Below the pieces are notes generated by a model. That model ran no database searches, was not told where the DNA came from, and saw only the letters and a program-made list of their open reading frames with translations. The translations under genes were made by a program, and so were the position numbers. 12,893 bases of DNA from Deltaproteobacteria bacterium (GTDB taxonomy: Bacteria > Desulfobacterota > Desulfuromonadia > Desulfuromonadales > Geopsychrobacteraceae): NCBI GenBank assembly GCA_009993495.1, contig JAACTI010000158.1:1-12893 (forward strand), in the 5' to 3' direction. This document shows positions 1 to 5,509 of this stretch, one piece after another; the stretch's first letter is position 1; the number at the start of each line of letters is the position of its first letter.

Positions 1-3
1 ACT

Positions 4-119
4 TGTCGTTTTATCTTTATTCATCTCCGCATCAAGTCCCCCATTCCACGGGTGTTGTTTCCCACAATAAATGGACTTCGATTGTCTGATTATCTGGCTT
101 TGCGATACAGGCGATACAG
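4..119. repeat. Left-end repeats of the element
   Basis: TGTCGTTTTATCT at 4-16 recurs imperfectly as TGTCTGATTATCT at 83-95, with 10 of 13 bases identical and the same orientation. Repeated subterminal TGTC-type sites are a habit of elements whose transposase binds several end repeats. A separate exact tandem copy of the nine-mer GCGATACAG occupies 102-110 and 111-119. That duplication sits next to a presumed deletion junction and may be a repair scar. The stretch 1-120 otherwise holds no coding sequence that I can recognise. Confidence 0.35.
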
Positions 120-120
120 G

Positions 121-276
121 TGACGCCAGGGGCTTGCTGGCCCGGTAACTGAGATTGTCGATCAGGTTGGCCTGACCGGCGAGAAGGACCGGCAGCTAGG
201 GTTTGGAATCCTGCTCGAACTGCGTCAGGGTGTGCAGTTCGGCAAAGATATCGCGTCGCAAAAGGGACGCTTCATC
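121..276 (-). pseudogene. Fragment of ExeA/TniB-like AAA ATPase (transposition helper)
   Basis: Directly after the transposase block, and in the same frame, the minus strand reads DEASLLRRDIFAELHTLTQF then EQDSKP, a TAG stop, LPVLLAGQANLIDNLSYR and ASKPLAS. DEASLL is a Walker B-like segment, and LAGQ-NL-D-L resembles the sensor 1 region of ExeA/TniB-type ATPases that partner DDE transposases. The Walker A half is absent, so a deletion fused the middle of the transposase gene to the middle of this gene. After PLAS, at about 121, the similarity ends abruptly, pointing to another deletion reaching the element's left end. The family call is from motif recall only. Confidence 0.6.
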
Positions 277-650
277 CTGGGCATGGGGAACCAACCGCGA
301 GTGATCGTCAATAAAGGCGATCAGGTAACACTTGCGGCGTTTGCCGTCACAGTCGAGCACCGGCCCGTGGAGAATGTCGGATTGCCACAGATCCTTGGGC
401 CGCTCGGCTCAAACTTGCGTCAGTCCGTCGGCAGCGGCGCATCAGACGTCATCAGCTGGTGCTGGTGCAAAAAGCGGTACACCGAATTTTGCGCAGGTCC
501 CGGCGCAGGGCGATCAGGGCCAGAGCGGTCTCTTCGTCGATAGCGCGGGTTTGCCCCTAATCATTACGGTCTCGGGGGTAGAGCGCCTCAAGCCGCCGTC
601 GGTCTTCGAGGTAGCGGCTAATCCAGCGGATCAAGATGCCGCGAATGCGA
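277..650 (-). pseudogene. Broken DDE (rve/integrase-core) transposase
   Basis: The minus strand reads ISRYLEDRRRLEALYP, a helix-turn-helix linker, and then IDEETALALIALRRDL. A TAG stop lies at 559-557. After a frameshift near 483 it reads VYRFLHQHQLMTSDAPLPTD, then a TGA stop at 422-420, then RKFE, then a probable one-base loss near 407. The last block is ERPKDLWQSDILHGP followed by CDGKRRKCYLIAFIDDHSR. The Asp in WQSD and the first Asp of the IDDHSR block fit the first two acidic residues of an integrase-core catalytic triad. The third (Glu) is missing because the sequence jumps at about 277 into an ATPase gene. Two stops, two frameshifts and a truncated catalytic core make this a pseudogene. 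Confidence 0.75.
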
Positions 651-793
651 GAAAAATAATCGGCAGGGCGCGCCGTCATGCCACAGCCGCACTCCGGGCA
701 GCGGTAGCACTTCATCGGCAGCGCAGCAACCTCGGTGACTGCGCCTTAGGATGGCCGACCTACCCAGTTCTTTGATCTTCGCAAAAATTGACA
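650..793 (-). pseudogene. Remnant of zinc-ribbon protein of the mobile element
   Basis: From the element's right end the minus strand reads IFAKIKELGRSAILRR then SHRGCCA. After a frameshift near 716-722 it continues from 715 as MKCYRCPECGCGMTARP and ADYFSRI. The CPEC/GCG cysteine cluster marks a zinc-binding ribbon. From memory, short Cys-rich proteins of this style accompany some DDE transposase plus ExeA-ATPase elements, but I cannot name the family. The reading frame from 715 runs directly into transposase helix-turn-helix sequence (ISRYLEDRRRLEALYP), so a deletion appears to have removed the 3' end of this gene and the 5' end of the transposase gene. It is not expected to be functional. 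Confidence 0.5.
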
Positions 794-817
794 GGTCAGT
801 TGCGGTTTTGCTAAATT
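788..817 (+). promoter_or_regulatory. Probable promoter of the toxin-antitoxin pair
   Basis: TTGACA at 788-793 is a perfect -35 consensus. TAAATT at 812-817 follows after an 18-bp spacer and matches 4 of 6 bases of the -10 consensus. The start codon of the antitoxin lies 41 bp further on. The -35 hexamer coincides with the presumed end of the mobile-element remnant, whose minus-strand end begins TGTCAA. Confidence 0.45.
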
Positions 818-848
818 GAATTACGTTTAGGGCAATTAAGTAATTCAA
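816..848. promoter_or_regulatory. Inverted repeat, likely antitoxin operator
   Basis: TTGAATTAC at 816-824 is perfectly mirrored by GTAATTCAA at 840-848, with a 15-bp spacer, so the half-site centres are 24 bp apart. The left arm overlaps the proposed -10 element and the right arm overlaps the first bases of the ribosome binding site AAGGAGG (847-853). AbrB-fold antitoxins usually repress their own operon by binding such repeats. Binding here is inferred. Confidence 0.5.
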
Positions 849-858
849 GGAGGTTTAG

Positions 859-1083
859 ATGAGAAGCACAATTACCGCCAGAGGGCAAACCGTGATTCCG
901 GCGGAAATTCGGCGGCGTTTTGAACTTGATCCTTCCAAACGACTGGAATGGATTGTCGAGGATGGCAACATCCGCGTTGTGCCGGTTACAGATGATCCGA
1001 TTGCGGCCTTTCGTGGTCGTGGTAAAGGCGATTCAACCTTGCGCCTGCTCGCAGAGCGCAGACGCGACCGAGGGACGGAATGA
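859..1083 (+). CDS. vapB: AbrB/MazE-fold antitoxin of a VapBC-type pair
   Basis: This 74-residue protein opens with MRSTITARGQTVIPAEIRRR, the swapped-hairpin AbrB/SpoVT DNA-binding fold (STIT-RGQ-VIP-EIRR). The basic tail after about residue 50 (AFRGRGKG, RLLAERRRDR) is the part expected to bind and block the toxin. The ATG follows a strong AAGGAGG by five bases. The stop TGA overlaps the next gene's ATG (ATGA at 1080-1083), so the two are translationally coupled, as is normal for toxin-antitoxin operons. The protein should neutralise the PIN toxin and repress the operon through the inverted repeat at 816-848. The family call is firm; whether the pair is active is unknown. Confidence 0.88.
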   Translation: MRSTITARGQTVIPAEIRRRFELDPSKRLEWIVEDGNIRVVPVTDDPIAAFRGRGKGDSTLRLLAERRRDRGTE

Positions 1084-1490
1084 AGCGTTATCTGCTTGAC
1101 ACTTCGGCTTTACTCACTTTGCGCGACGATGAAATGGGTGCTAACCAGGTTGCCGAACTCCTCGGTCAGGCTAGACAACATCGCGTTCAATGTTTTGCTT
1201 GTTTTTTGACGCTGATGGAAATTTTCTACCGCGTCTGGCGTGATGAAGGCGAGGCCGAGGGCCGACTGGCTTATGAGCAATGCCAAGCATTGCCCCTGAA
1301 TTGGATTCACGAAGACAAGGAGCTCCTCGAAATGGCCGCATCGATCAAGGCAAACTATCAGGTCTCCCTAGCCGATGCCTGGATTGGGGCGGCAGCCATT
1401 TTACAAAACGCTCAACTGGTTCATAAAGATCCAGAATTCGAGGCGCTGGATTGTGATCAATTGCCTTTACCTTATAAGGGGCGACAATAA
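1080..1490 (+). CDS. vapC: PIN-domain ribonuclease toxin (VapC family)
   Basis: This 136-residue protein has the length and layout of a VapC toxin. The acidic metal-binding set of the PIN fold is visible: Asp7 in LLDTSALL, Glu47 in LMEIFYR, Asp99 in SLADAWIGAAA and Asp117 in VHKDPEFEAL. VapC enzymes are magnesium-dependent endoribonucleases that cut specific RNAs (initiator tRNA, rRNA loops or other tRNAs) when the antitoxin is lost; the target here cannot be read from sequence. It is translated from an ATG overlapping the antitoxin stop. All four acidic residues are present and there is no frameshift, so it looks intact although it lies beside a decayed mobile element. The pair may have arrived with that element or been inserted independently. 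Confidence 0.88.
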   Translation: MKRYLLDTSALLTLRDDEMGANQVAELLGQARQHRVQCFACFLTLMEIFYRVWRDEGEAEGRLAYEQCQALPLNWIHEDKELLEMAASIKANYQVSLADAWIGAAAILQNAQLVHKDPEFEALDCDQLPLPYKGRQ

Positions 1491-1528
1491 AACGGTGGCG
1501 TCCTAAATTCTATTTTTCCAGATACTGC

Positions 1529-1553
1529 GTGCGCATGATAAGGCCATGCGCAC
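1529..1553. other. Hairpin between the convergent vapC and ABC-ATPase genes
   Basis: GTGCGCATG at 1529-1537 and CATGCGCAC at 1545-1553 form a perfect 9-bp stem with a 7-base loop in the 72-bp gap between two convergent genes. Neither strand has a T-run after the stem, so it is not a standard intrinsic terminator. It could still act as a bidirectional 3'-end stabiliser or a weak or Rho-assisted stop. Confidence 0.4.
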
Positions 1554-1562
1554 CATTCCAGC

Positions 1563-2297
1563 TTATAAAACCTGTTTCAGGAACAGTTTGGTGCGGTCTT
1601 CTTGCGGGTTGGTGAAGAAATGTTCGGGGGTGCCTTCTTCGACCAGTTTGCCTTGATCCATAAACAGCACCCGGTCGGCGACTTCGCGGGCGAAACCCAT
1701 TTCGTGGGTGACGACCACCATGGTCATGCCTTCGCGGGCGAGATTTTTCATGACATCAAGCACTTCGCCGACCATTTCCGGGTCGAGGGCACTGGTGGGT
1801 TCATCGAAGAGCATGATTTTAGGATCCATGGCCAGCGCCCGGGCAATGGCGACTCTCTGTTGCTGGCCGCCGGACAAACGGCTGGGATATTCTTGTTCCT
1901 TTTCGGCAATCCCAACTTTTTCCAACAGCATACGGGCTTTGATCTCGGCATCTTTATGTTTGCGTTTGCGCACAATTGTCTGGGCAAGCACAATATTTTC
2001 GATGACTTTTTTGTGCGGGAACAGATTGAATTGCTGGAAAACCATGCCGACTTCACGCCTGACTTTATTCAAATCGGTCTTGCGATCCGCCAGATCAACG
2101 CCATCGACCAATATATGCCCGGAGGTCAGGGTTTCCAGGCCATTCAGGCAACGTAAAAATGTGGATTTCCCCGACCCCGAAGGACCGATGACCACAACCA
2201 CTTCAGCCGGTTTAATGTTGACGGAGACGCCATCAACGGCATAGACGGTCTGACCACGGCCAAAAAAAGTTTTTTTCAGATCTCGGGTTTTAATCAC
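1563..2297 (-). CDS. glnQ: Polar amino-acid ABC transporter ATP-binding protein
   Basis: This is the cytoplasmic ATPase that powers the importer encoded upstream. From the GTG start it is 244 residues, the usual length of GlnQ/HisP proteins. Walker A is GPSGSGKST (38-46), the Q-loop lies in VFQQFNLFPH (86-95), the signature is LSGGQ (141-145), Walker B is IMLFDEP (161-167), and the switch histidine is His198 in VVTHE. A longer reading from a TTG at 2318 adds seven residues. I prefer the GTG at 2297 because GGAGG (2312-2308) precedes it and the protein then begins VIKTRDLKKTF, as the family does. The start overlaps the permease stop by eight bases, indicating coupled translation. The substrate class, polar amino acids, is clear; the exact amino acid is not. 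Confidence 0.93.
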   Translation of the reverse strand: MIKTRDLKKTFFGRGQTVYAVDGVSVNIKPAEVVVVIGPSGSGKSTFLRCLNGLETLTSGHILVDGVDLADRKTDLNKVRREVGMVFQQFNLFPHKKVIENIVLAQTIVRKRKHKDAEIKARMLLEKVGIAEKEQEYPSRLSGGQQQRVAIARALAMDPKIMLFDEPTSALDPEMVGEVLDVMKNLAREGMTMVVVTHEMGFAREVADRVLFMDQGKLVEEGTPEHFFTNPQEDRTKLFLKQVL

Positions 2298-3282
2298 TGA
2301 TGGCGAGCCTCCGTTCAATCCATGAAATCAGCTGCGATAAGATCGAGGTTAACAGCAGATAAAGCAAGGCGACCGTGAACCAGATTTCAAAAGTGGCAAA
2401 GGTTGAGGTGATGACTTCGCGACCACTTTTGGTCAGGTCGGTAATCGCAATGACCGACACCAGGGACGAGTCTTTGATCAGGCTGATAAACTGACCGGCC
2501 AAAGGAGGCAAAACCCGTTTGAAAGCCTGTGGCAGCACAATGTAAATCATATTCTGGGTTGCAGTCATGCCGAGAGAGCGCGCGGCTTCCGTTTGGCCCT
2601 TGGGAATCGATTGTATGCCGGCCCGAATAATTTCGGCGACGTAGGCACCGGCAAAAATTGCCAGGGCACTGATGCCGGCGACCACCCTGCCAATATCCAA
2701 TACGGTGCCAAGGAAAAAATAGAAGATGAAGATTTGTACCAGCAGTGGAGTGCCGCGAATCAATTCGACATAGAAGGTCGACAAACTGCGGAGGGTTAGA
2801 TTATTGGAGACGCGGCAGAGTCCTGAAATCAAGCCGATGATCAGCCCAATAAAACTGGCGGCAGCAGACAACCACAGAGTCATCAGTAATCCGGTCATCA
2901 GTGGCCCGGCTTTCCACTCACTGGTACTACCGAGAGTATCGCCCTCGAACAGGTCTTCACCGGTGTCAACCCGCAGGCTTTCGGAATCAACTTTAAAGAT
3001 TTTCTGCGTGCCATCTTCGCCTTGAAAAACAATTTTGGCCGTGCCGCCGCCGGCATCAATGGTCAGAACCTGTCCGTCAAGGGGGGCATGAAGTAATGTT
3101 TCTGCATTGTAAAAAAAGTATTGAGGGATTCTGTTCCAGCGCCAGGTGTAGTCGATTTTCTTGGTCGCAACCCAGAGTGAAGCGGCCAGCGAAAACAGAA
3201 TGACAAAGGTCAGAAAATGCCAGTGCCAGACGCGTTTAATAGGGCTTTTCACCGCAAAATATCTTTCTGTGGAAGCCGCCAA
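2290..3282 (-). CDS. Amino-acid ABC transporter permease (HisM/GlnP type) with periplasmic insert
   Basis: This inner-membrane channel subunit is 330 residues from TTG 3282, or 320 from GTG 3252; neither start has a good ribosome binding site. The family is usually about 220-250 residues. The C-terminal part from about 128 is a normal permease: several membrane helices and the EAA loop that contacts the ATPase (EAARSLG at 232-238, LP at 250-251). The N-terminal part is extra: one helix (about 21-40), then roughly 85 hydrophilic residues (41-125), rich in Gly, Asp and Thr and probably beta-structured, expected in the periplasm. Being the only permease gene here, it probably works as a homodimer. 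The insert could touch the binding protein, but nothing in the sequence shows its role. Confidence 0.9.
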   Translation of the reverse strand: MAASTERYFAVKSPIKRVWHWHFLTFVILFSLAASLWVATKKIDYTWRWNRIPQYFFYNAETLLHAPLDGQVLTIDAGGGTAKIVFQGEDGTQKIFKVDSESLRVDTGEDLFEGDTLGSTSEWKAGPLMTGLLMTLWLSAAASFIGLIIGLISGLCRVSNNLTLRSLSTFYVELIRGTPLLVQIFIFYFFLGTVLDIGRVVAGISALAIFAGAYVAEIIRAGIQSIPKGQTEAARSLGMTATQNMIYIVLPQAFKRVLPPLAGQFISLIKDSSLVSVIAITDLTKSGREVITSTFATFEIWFTVALLYLLLTSILSQLISWIERRLAISD

Positions 3283-3317
3283 AGAGGCTGCTGGACACGA
3301 AAAGAGAGGATTTATCG

Positions 3318-3361
3318 TCGCTTACGACCTGCACTCTGTTTTGTGCGGGTCGTAAGCGACA
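3318..3361. other. Strong intercistronic hairpin between binding-protein and permease genes
   Basis: GTCGCTTACGACC (3318-3330) and GGTCGTAAGCGAC (3349-3361) are perfect 13-base complements. Inside them GCAC (3332-3335) pairs with GTGC (3344-3347), separated only by one T/G position. It lies in the 100-bp gap between two genes of one operon, 21 bp after the binding-protein stop. No T-run follows on the minus strand. In other importer operons such structures protect the upstream mRNA or cause partial termination so that binding protein outnumbers permease; the same job is inferred here. Confidence 0.7.
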
Positions 3362-3382
3362 GGTCAAGGAAATTGTGTCGAT

Positions 3383-4186
3383 TTATTGTTGCAGCTGTTT
3401 GACCCATTCGTCATTGAGGAACCATTTTTCGTAGATTTTGTCATAGGTTCCGTCGTTTTTCATTTGGGCGAGGAAGTTGTTCAACCAGTTCAAAAAATCG
3501 GCGTTGCCATGGCGAATAGCCCAGCCGAGGGGCTCGTAGGTGAAGGGCTGGTCGAGAAAGATCAGTTTGCCTTCGCTCTTCTGCGCGTTGGCAATGGCCA
3601 TGTAGGGCAGGTCATAGACAAAGGCGTCGATTTTACCGTTGACCAGATCCATGACCCCTTCCTGTTCGGTTTCGAAGGAGATGTAATTGGCTTTAGCAAT
3701 CAAACGTTTGGTGGCCTGCTCACCCGTGGTGCCGAGTTTAGAGCCGACTTTGAATTTAGGGCTGTTGAGATCTTTGTACGATTTCACTTCTCCGGCATAT
3801 TCTTTTTTAACCAGAATACTCTGTCCCACAACGATGTAGGGGTTGGCAAAGGCAATCTTGAGGTTGCGTTCGGCGGTGACCGTCATGCCGCTCATGATCA
3901 TGTCAAATTTGTTGGTCAAAAGCGCGGGGATAATGCCGTCCCAGGCCGTGCTCACCAGTTCAAGCTTAACGCCCATTGCCTTAGCGATGCGTTTGGCCAT
4001 GTCGACATCGAAACCGATAATTTCACCTTTTTGATTGGTCATTTCAAATGGCATATAGCCAGGTTCCATCCCGACTCGCAGCACGCCACGATCTTGGATT
4101 TCGCTCAGGGTGTCAGCCAGAACCATGCCGGGCAGAGCACCCAGTAAGAGAGACAACAGGCCCAACAGTACAATGATTCGCTTCAT
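3383..4186 (-). CDS. Periplasmic polar amino-acid-binding protein (SBP family 3)
   Basis: This 267-residue protein begins with a signal peptide: MKR, a Leu-rich core, and probable cleavage after VLA at residue 24. It has no lipobox cysteine, so it should be free in the periplasm. The mature part is a family 3 solute-binding protein: LRVGMEPGYMPFE near 36-48, GFDVDMAKRIA at 58-68, and MTVTAERN at 101-108, where Arg107 should bind the ligand carboxylate. GSKLGTTGEQ spans 148-157, and Asp192 in VYDLP should hold the amino group. These features indicate an amino-acid ligand; glutamine versus another polar amino acid cannot be decided. GGAGG lies six bases before the ATG. It delivers substrate to the permease and ATPase encoded downstream. 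Confidence 0.92.
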   Translation of the reverse strand: MKRIIVLLGLLSLLLGALPGMVLADTLSEIQDRGVLRVGMEPGYMPFEMTNQKGEIIGFDVDMAKRIAKAMGVKLELVSTAWDGIIPALLTNKFDMIMSGMTVTAERNLKIAFANPYIVVGQSILVKKEYAGEVKSYKDLNSPKFKVGSKLGTTGEQATKRLIAKANYISFETEQEGVMDLVNGKIDAFVYDLPYMAIANAQKSEGKLIFLDQPFTYEPLGWAIRHGNADFLNWLNNFLAQMKNDGTYDKIYEKWFLNDEWVKQLQQ

Positions 4187-4243
4187 TTTGACCTCCGTGG
4201 TCGGTTAGATGGGAAGGCACGTCTGCCCTTGTGGCAGAAAAAA

Positions 4244-4399
4244 TCAGTAGGATTTCCCTTCGTCCAGCAGCTCTGAAATTGACATGCGGGTTTTGCATTG
4301 TGGACAACGGGGCAGATCATCCATAGGCAGGGTGACGATCTGGGTGTAGCGACAGCGCGGACAAATGACTTCAACCGATTCCTTTTTAGCGGGTTCCAT
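4244..4399 (-). CDS. Small zinc-ribbon protein, function unknown
   Basis: This 51-residue protein starts at an ATG (MEPAKKESVEVICPRC) and ends SISELLDEGKSY. Two cysteine pairs, CPRC at 13-16 and CPQC at 33-36, form a textbook zinc-ribbon spacing. The protein has no membrane helix or signal, so it should stay in the cytoplasm. The frame stays open further upstream to 4705, but that part overlaps the opposite-strand transporter gene and has no usable start close to the Cys-rich part, so I take the short form. The ribosome binding site is weak. A good promoter lies 48-bp-leader distance upstream, and the binding-protein gene follows after 57 bp, so it may be the first gene of the transporter operon. 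I do not recognise a characterised function. Confidence 0.65.
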   Translation of the reverse strand: MEPAKKESVEVICPRCRYTQIVTLPMDDLPRCPQCKTRMSISELLDEGKSY

Positions 4400-4454
4400 G
4401 ATATTGTCGGCGCCTTTGACTATGAAAGTGGGGGAAACTCTGAAACTTCCGTCG

Positions 4455-4483
4455 TTTATAGCACAGCTTCGGCAGGTCGACAA
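4455..4483 (-). promoter_or_regulatory. Probable sigma70 promoter of the zinc-ribbon/amino-acid transporter operon
   Basis: On the minus strand TTGTCG (4483-4478) and TATAAA (4460-4455) are separated by exactly 17 bp, matching 4/6 and 5/6 consensus bases. Transcription would start near 4448, giving a leader of about 48 bases before the ATG at 4399. Confidence 0.5.
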
Positions 4484-4552
4484 GCCGCTTGCAACAGCTT
4501 TTTCCGGGGCAAAACTCTGATCATCACCTCCACACAACGGCGGGCCGAATTG

Positions 4553-5410
4553 ATGTTGGTGAGTGTCACCCTCTTCTGGGGCGCGACCTTTCCCATCGTT
4601 AAAGAAGCCATTGAAATTCTTCCAGTTATGGCGTTTTTGTGGGTACGCTTCGCCTTTGCCGCCATCGTGCTTGCGCTTCTGGCCGGCCGCCGAGGTTTCG
4701 CTCACCTTGATGCGCGGGGTTGGCGGCGCGGCATAGTTCTTGGCAGCCTGCTGTTCGCCGCCTATGCTTTTCAGACCTTTGGTTTGGAAATTACCAGTTC
4801 GGCCAATACCGGCTTTCTGACCGGTCTCAACGTCGTCTGGGTGCCTCTTCTGGCCGGGCCTTTGCTGAAGAAACCTGCGGCTGTTGGTGCAAAAATCGGT
4901 GTTGCCATCGCCCTCTGTGGGCTGCTATTGCTTACCTGGCATTGGCCTTGGCATTTGAACCCCGGGGACTTATTGGTGGTGATCTGTTCCTTGTTTGTTG
5001 CCTTGCATATTCTTGGACTGGATTGTTGGACTCAGGGCTCCGATGCCCGCGCCCTGACCTGTGTGCAAATTGCCACTATGGCCGTACTGGGTTGTTTGGG
5101 GAGCCTGATTTTTGAGCCGATCAGTTGGCCGCGAAGCTGGCCAATGTCTCTGGTGGTGGCTTTTCTCGTGACATCAATTTTGGCGACGGCTTACGCCTTC
5201 TGGGCCATGACCAGCTTTCAGTGTTTGACGACCCCCACGCGTGCCGCACTGATTTACACATTGGAGCCGGTCTGGGGCGCGGTTTTTTCGGTGGTGCTTT
5301 TAGGCGAGCAATTGAGCTCCCTTGCCTGGGCCGGCGGTTGCTTGATCGTCGCCGGCATGGTCTTTGCTGAAGTTTGGCCCAAGCCCAGGGTTTATGACGC
5401 AGGCGTCTGA
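4553..5410 (+). CDS. EamA-family (DMT superfamily) membrane transporter
   Basis: An inner-membrane exporter-like protein with two EamA repeats and about ten membrane helices. The first repeat opens LFWGATFPIVKEAI and includes NTGFLTGLNVVWVPL. The second ends TPTRAALIYTLEPVWGAVF, then LLGEQLS and the final helix GGCLIVAGMVFAEV. Members export amino acids or other metabolites; the substrate here is unknown. The start is unsettled. The open frame reaches back to 4298, but that part overlaps the zinc-ribbon gene on the other strand and looks non-coding. The first ATG at 4553 gives 285 residues, which drops a few residues usually found before the first helix, so the nearby TTG 4550 or CTG 4517 is possible. 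None has a clear ribosome binding site. The gene is divergent from the amino-acid importer. Confidence 0.85.
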   Translation: MLVSVTLFWGATFPIVKEAIEILPVMAFLWVRFAFAAIVLALLAGRRGFAHLDARGWRRGIVLGSLLFAAYAFQTFGLEITSSANTGFLTGLNVVWVPLLAGPLLKKPAAVGAKIGVAIALCGLLLLTWHWPWHLNPGDLLVVICSLFVALHILGLDCWTQGSDARALTCVQIATMAVLGCLGSLIFEPISWPRSWPMSLVVAFLVTSILATAYAFWAMTSFQCLTTPTRAALIYTLEPVWGAVFSVVLLGEQLSSLAWAGGCLIVAGMVFAEVWPKPRVYDAGV

Positions 5411-5430
5411 CCTTAAGCGAGGGTTTCTTC

Positions 5431-5467
5431 TGATCAGGCCGCTTGAGACGGCGATAAATTGATCAGG
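5431..5467. repeat. Paired TGATCAGG repeats before the XRE-cupin gene
   Basis: TGATCAGG occurs at 5431-5438 and again at 5460-5467, 29 bp apart (close to three helical turns), in the 99-bp gap upstream of the regulator gene. Each contains the palindrome TGATCA. The placement suits a binding site for the adjacent HTH protein. I saw no convincing promoter or strong terminator in this gap. Confidence 0.3.
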
Positions 5468-5509
5468 TCTACCAGGAATTTTGTCTCCTTCCTGAGAAAA
5501 GAGGTGTCA

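Larger units (their letters stand above)
4..793 (-). mobile_element. Decayed three-gene transposon/IS remnant (zinc ribbon + DDE transposase + AAA ATPase)
   Basis: No intact gene lies here. Reading the minus strand in several frames gives pieces of three proteins in order: a Cys-rich zinc-ribbon protein (about 793-650), a helix-turn-helix/DDE integrase-core transposase (about 650-277) and the Walker B half of an ExeA/TniB-type AAA ATPase (276-121). The pieces are joined by internal deletions and broken by stops and frameshifts. The possible ends both begin TGTC: TGTCGTTTTATC at 4-15 inward, and TGTCAATTTTTG read from 793 on the minus strand. TGTC-type ends combined with a transposase and an AAA partner recall Tn7/Mu/Tn5090-like elements. 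The exact family and ends are inferred; a target duplication cannot be shown because only three bases lie left of the element. Confidence 0.7.

Noticed and set aside
332..775. Open frame of 147 codons on the plus strand
   Set aside because: It lies antisense to recognisable transposase and zinc-ribbon remnants and shows no protein-family signal; treated as a shadow.
1602..2244. Plus-strand open frames opposite the ABC ATPase gene
   Set aside because: The minus strand carries every ABC ATPase motif; these frames are shadows of it.
3386..4147. Long plus-strand open frame (253 codons) opposite the binding-protein gene
   Set aside because: The minus strand encodes a complete solute-binding protein with a signal peptide and ligand residues. 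The plus frame is rich in Phe, His and Gly in the manner of an antisense shadow and has no ribosome binding site.
4222..4238. TCTGCC/GGCAGA hairpin next to a run of A/T before the binding-protein gene
   Set aside because: On the minus strand the T-run precedes the stem, and on the plus strand an A-run follows it, so neither direction gives an intrinsic terminator.
4298..4552. N-terminal extension of the EamA transporter frame
   Set aside because: It is antisense to the zinc-ribbon gene and to its promoter, lacks transporter-like hydrophobicity, and contains no alternative start with a ribosome binding site.
4400..4705. N-terminal extension of the zinc-ribbon frame up to 4705
   Set aside because: It overlaps the EamA transporter on the other strand, is low in family-like features, and is separated from the ribbon by the proposed promoter at 4483-4455.
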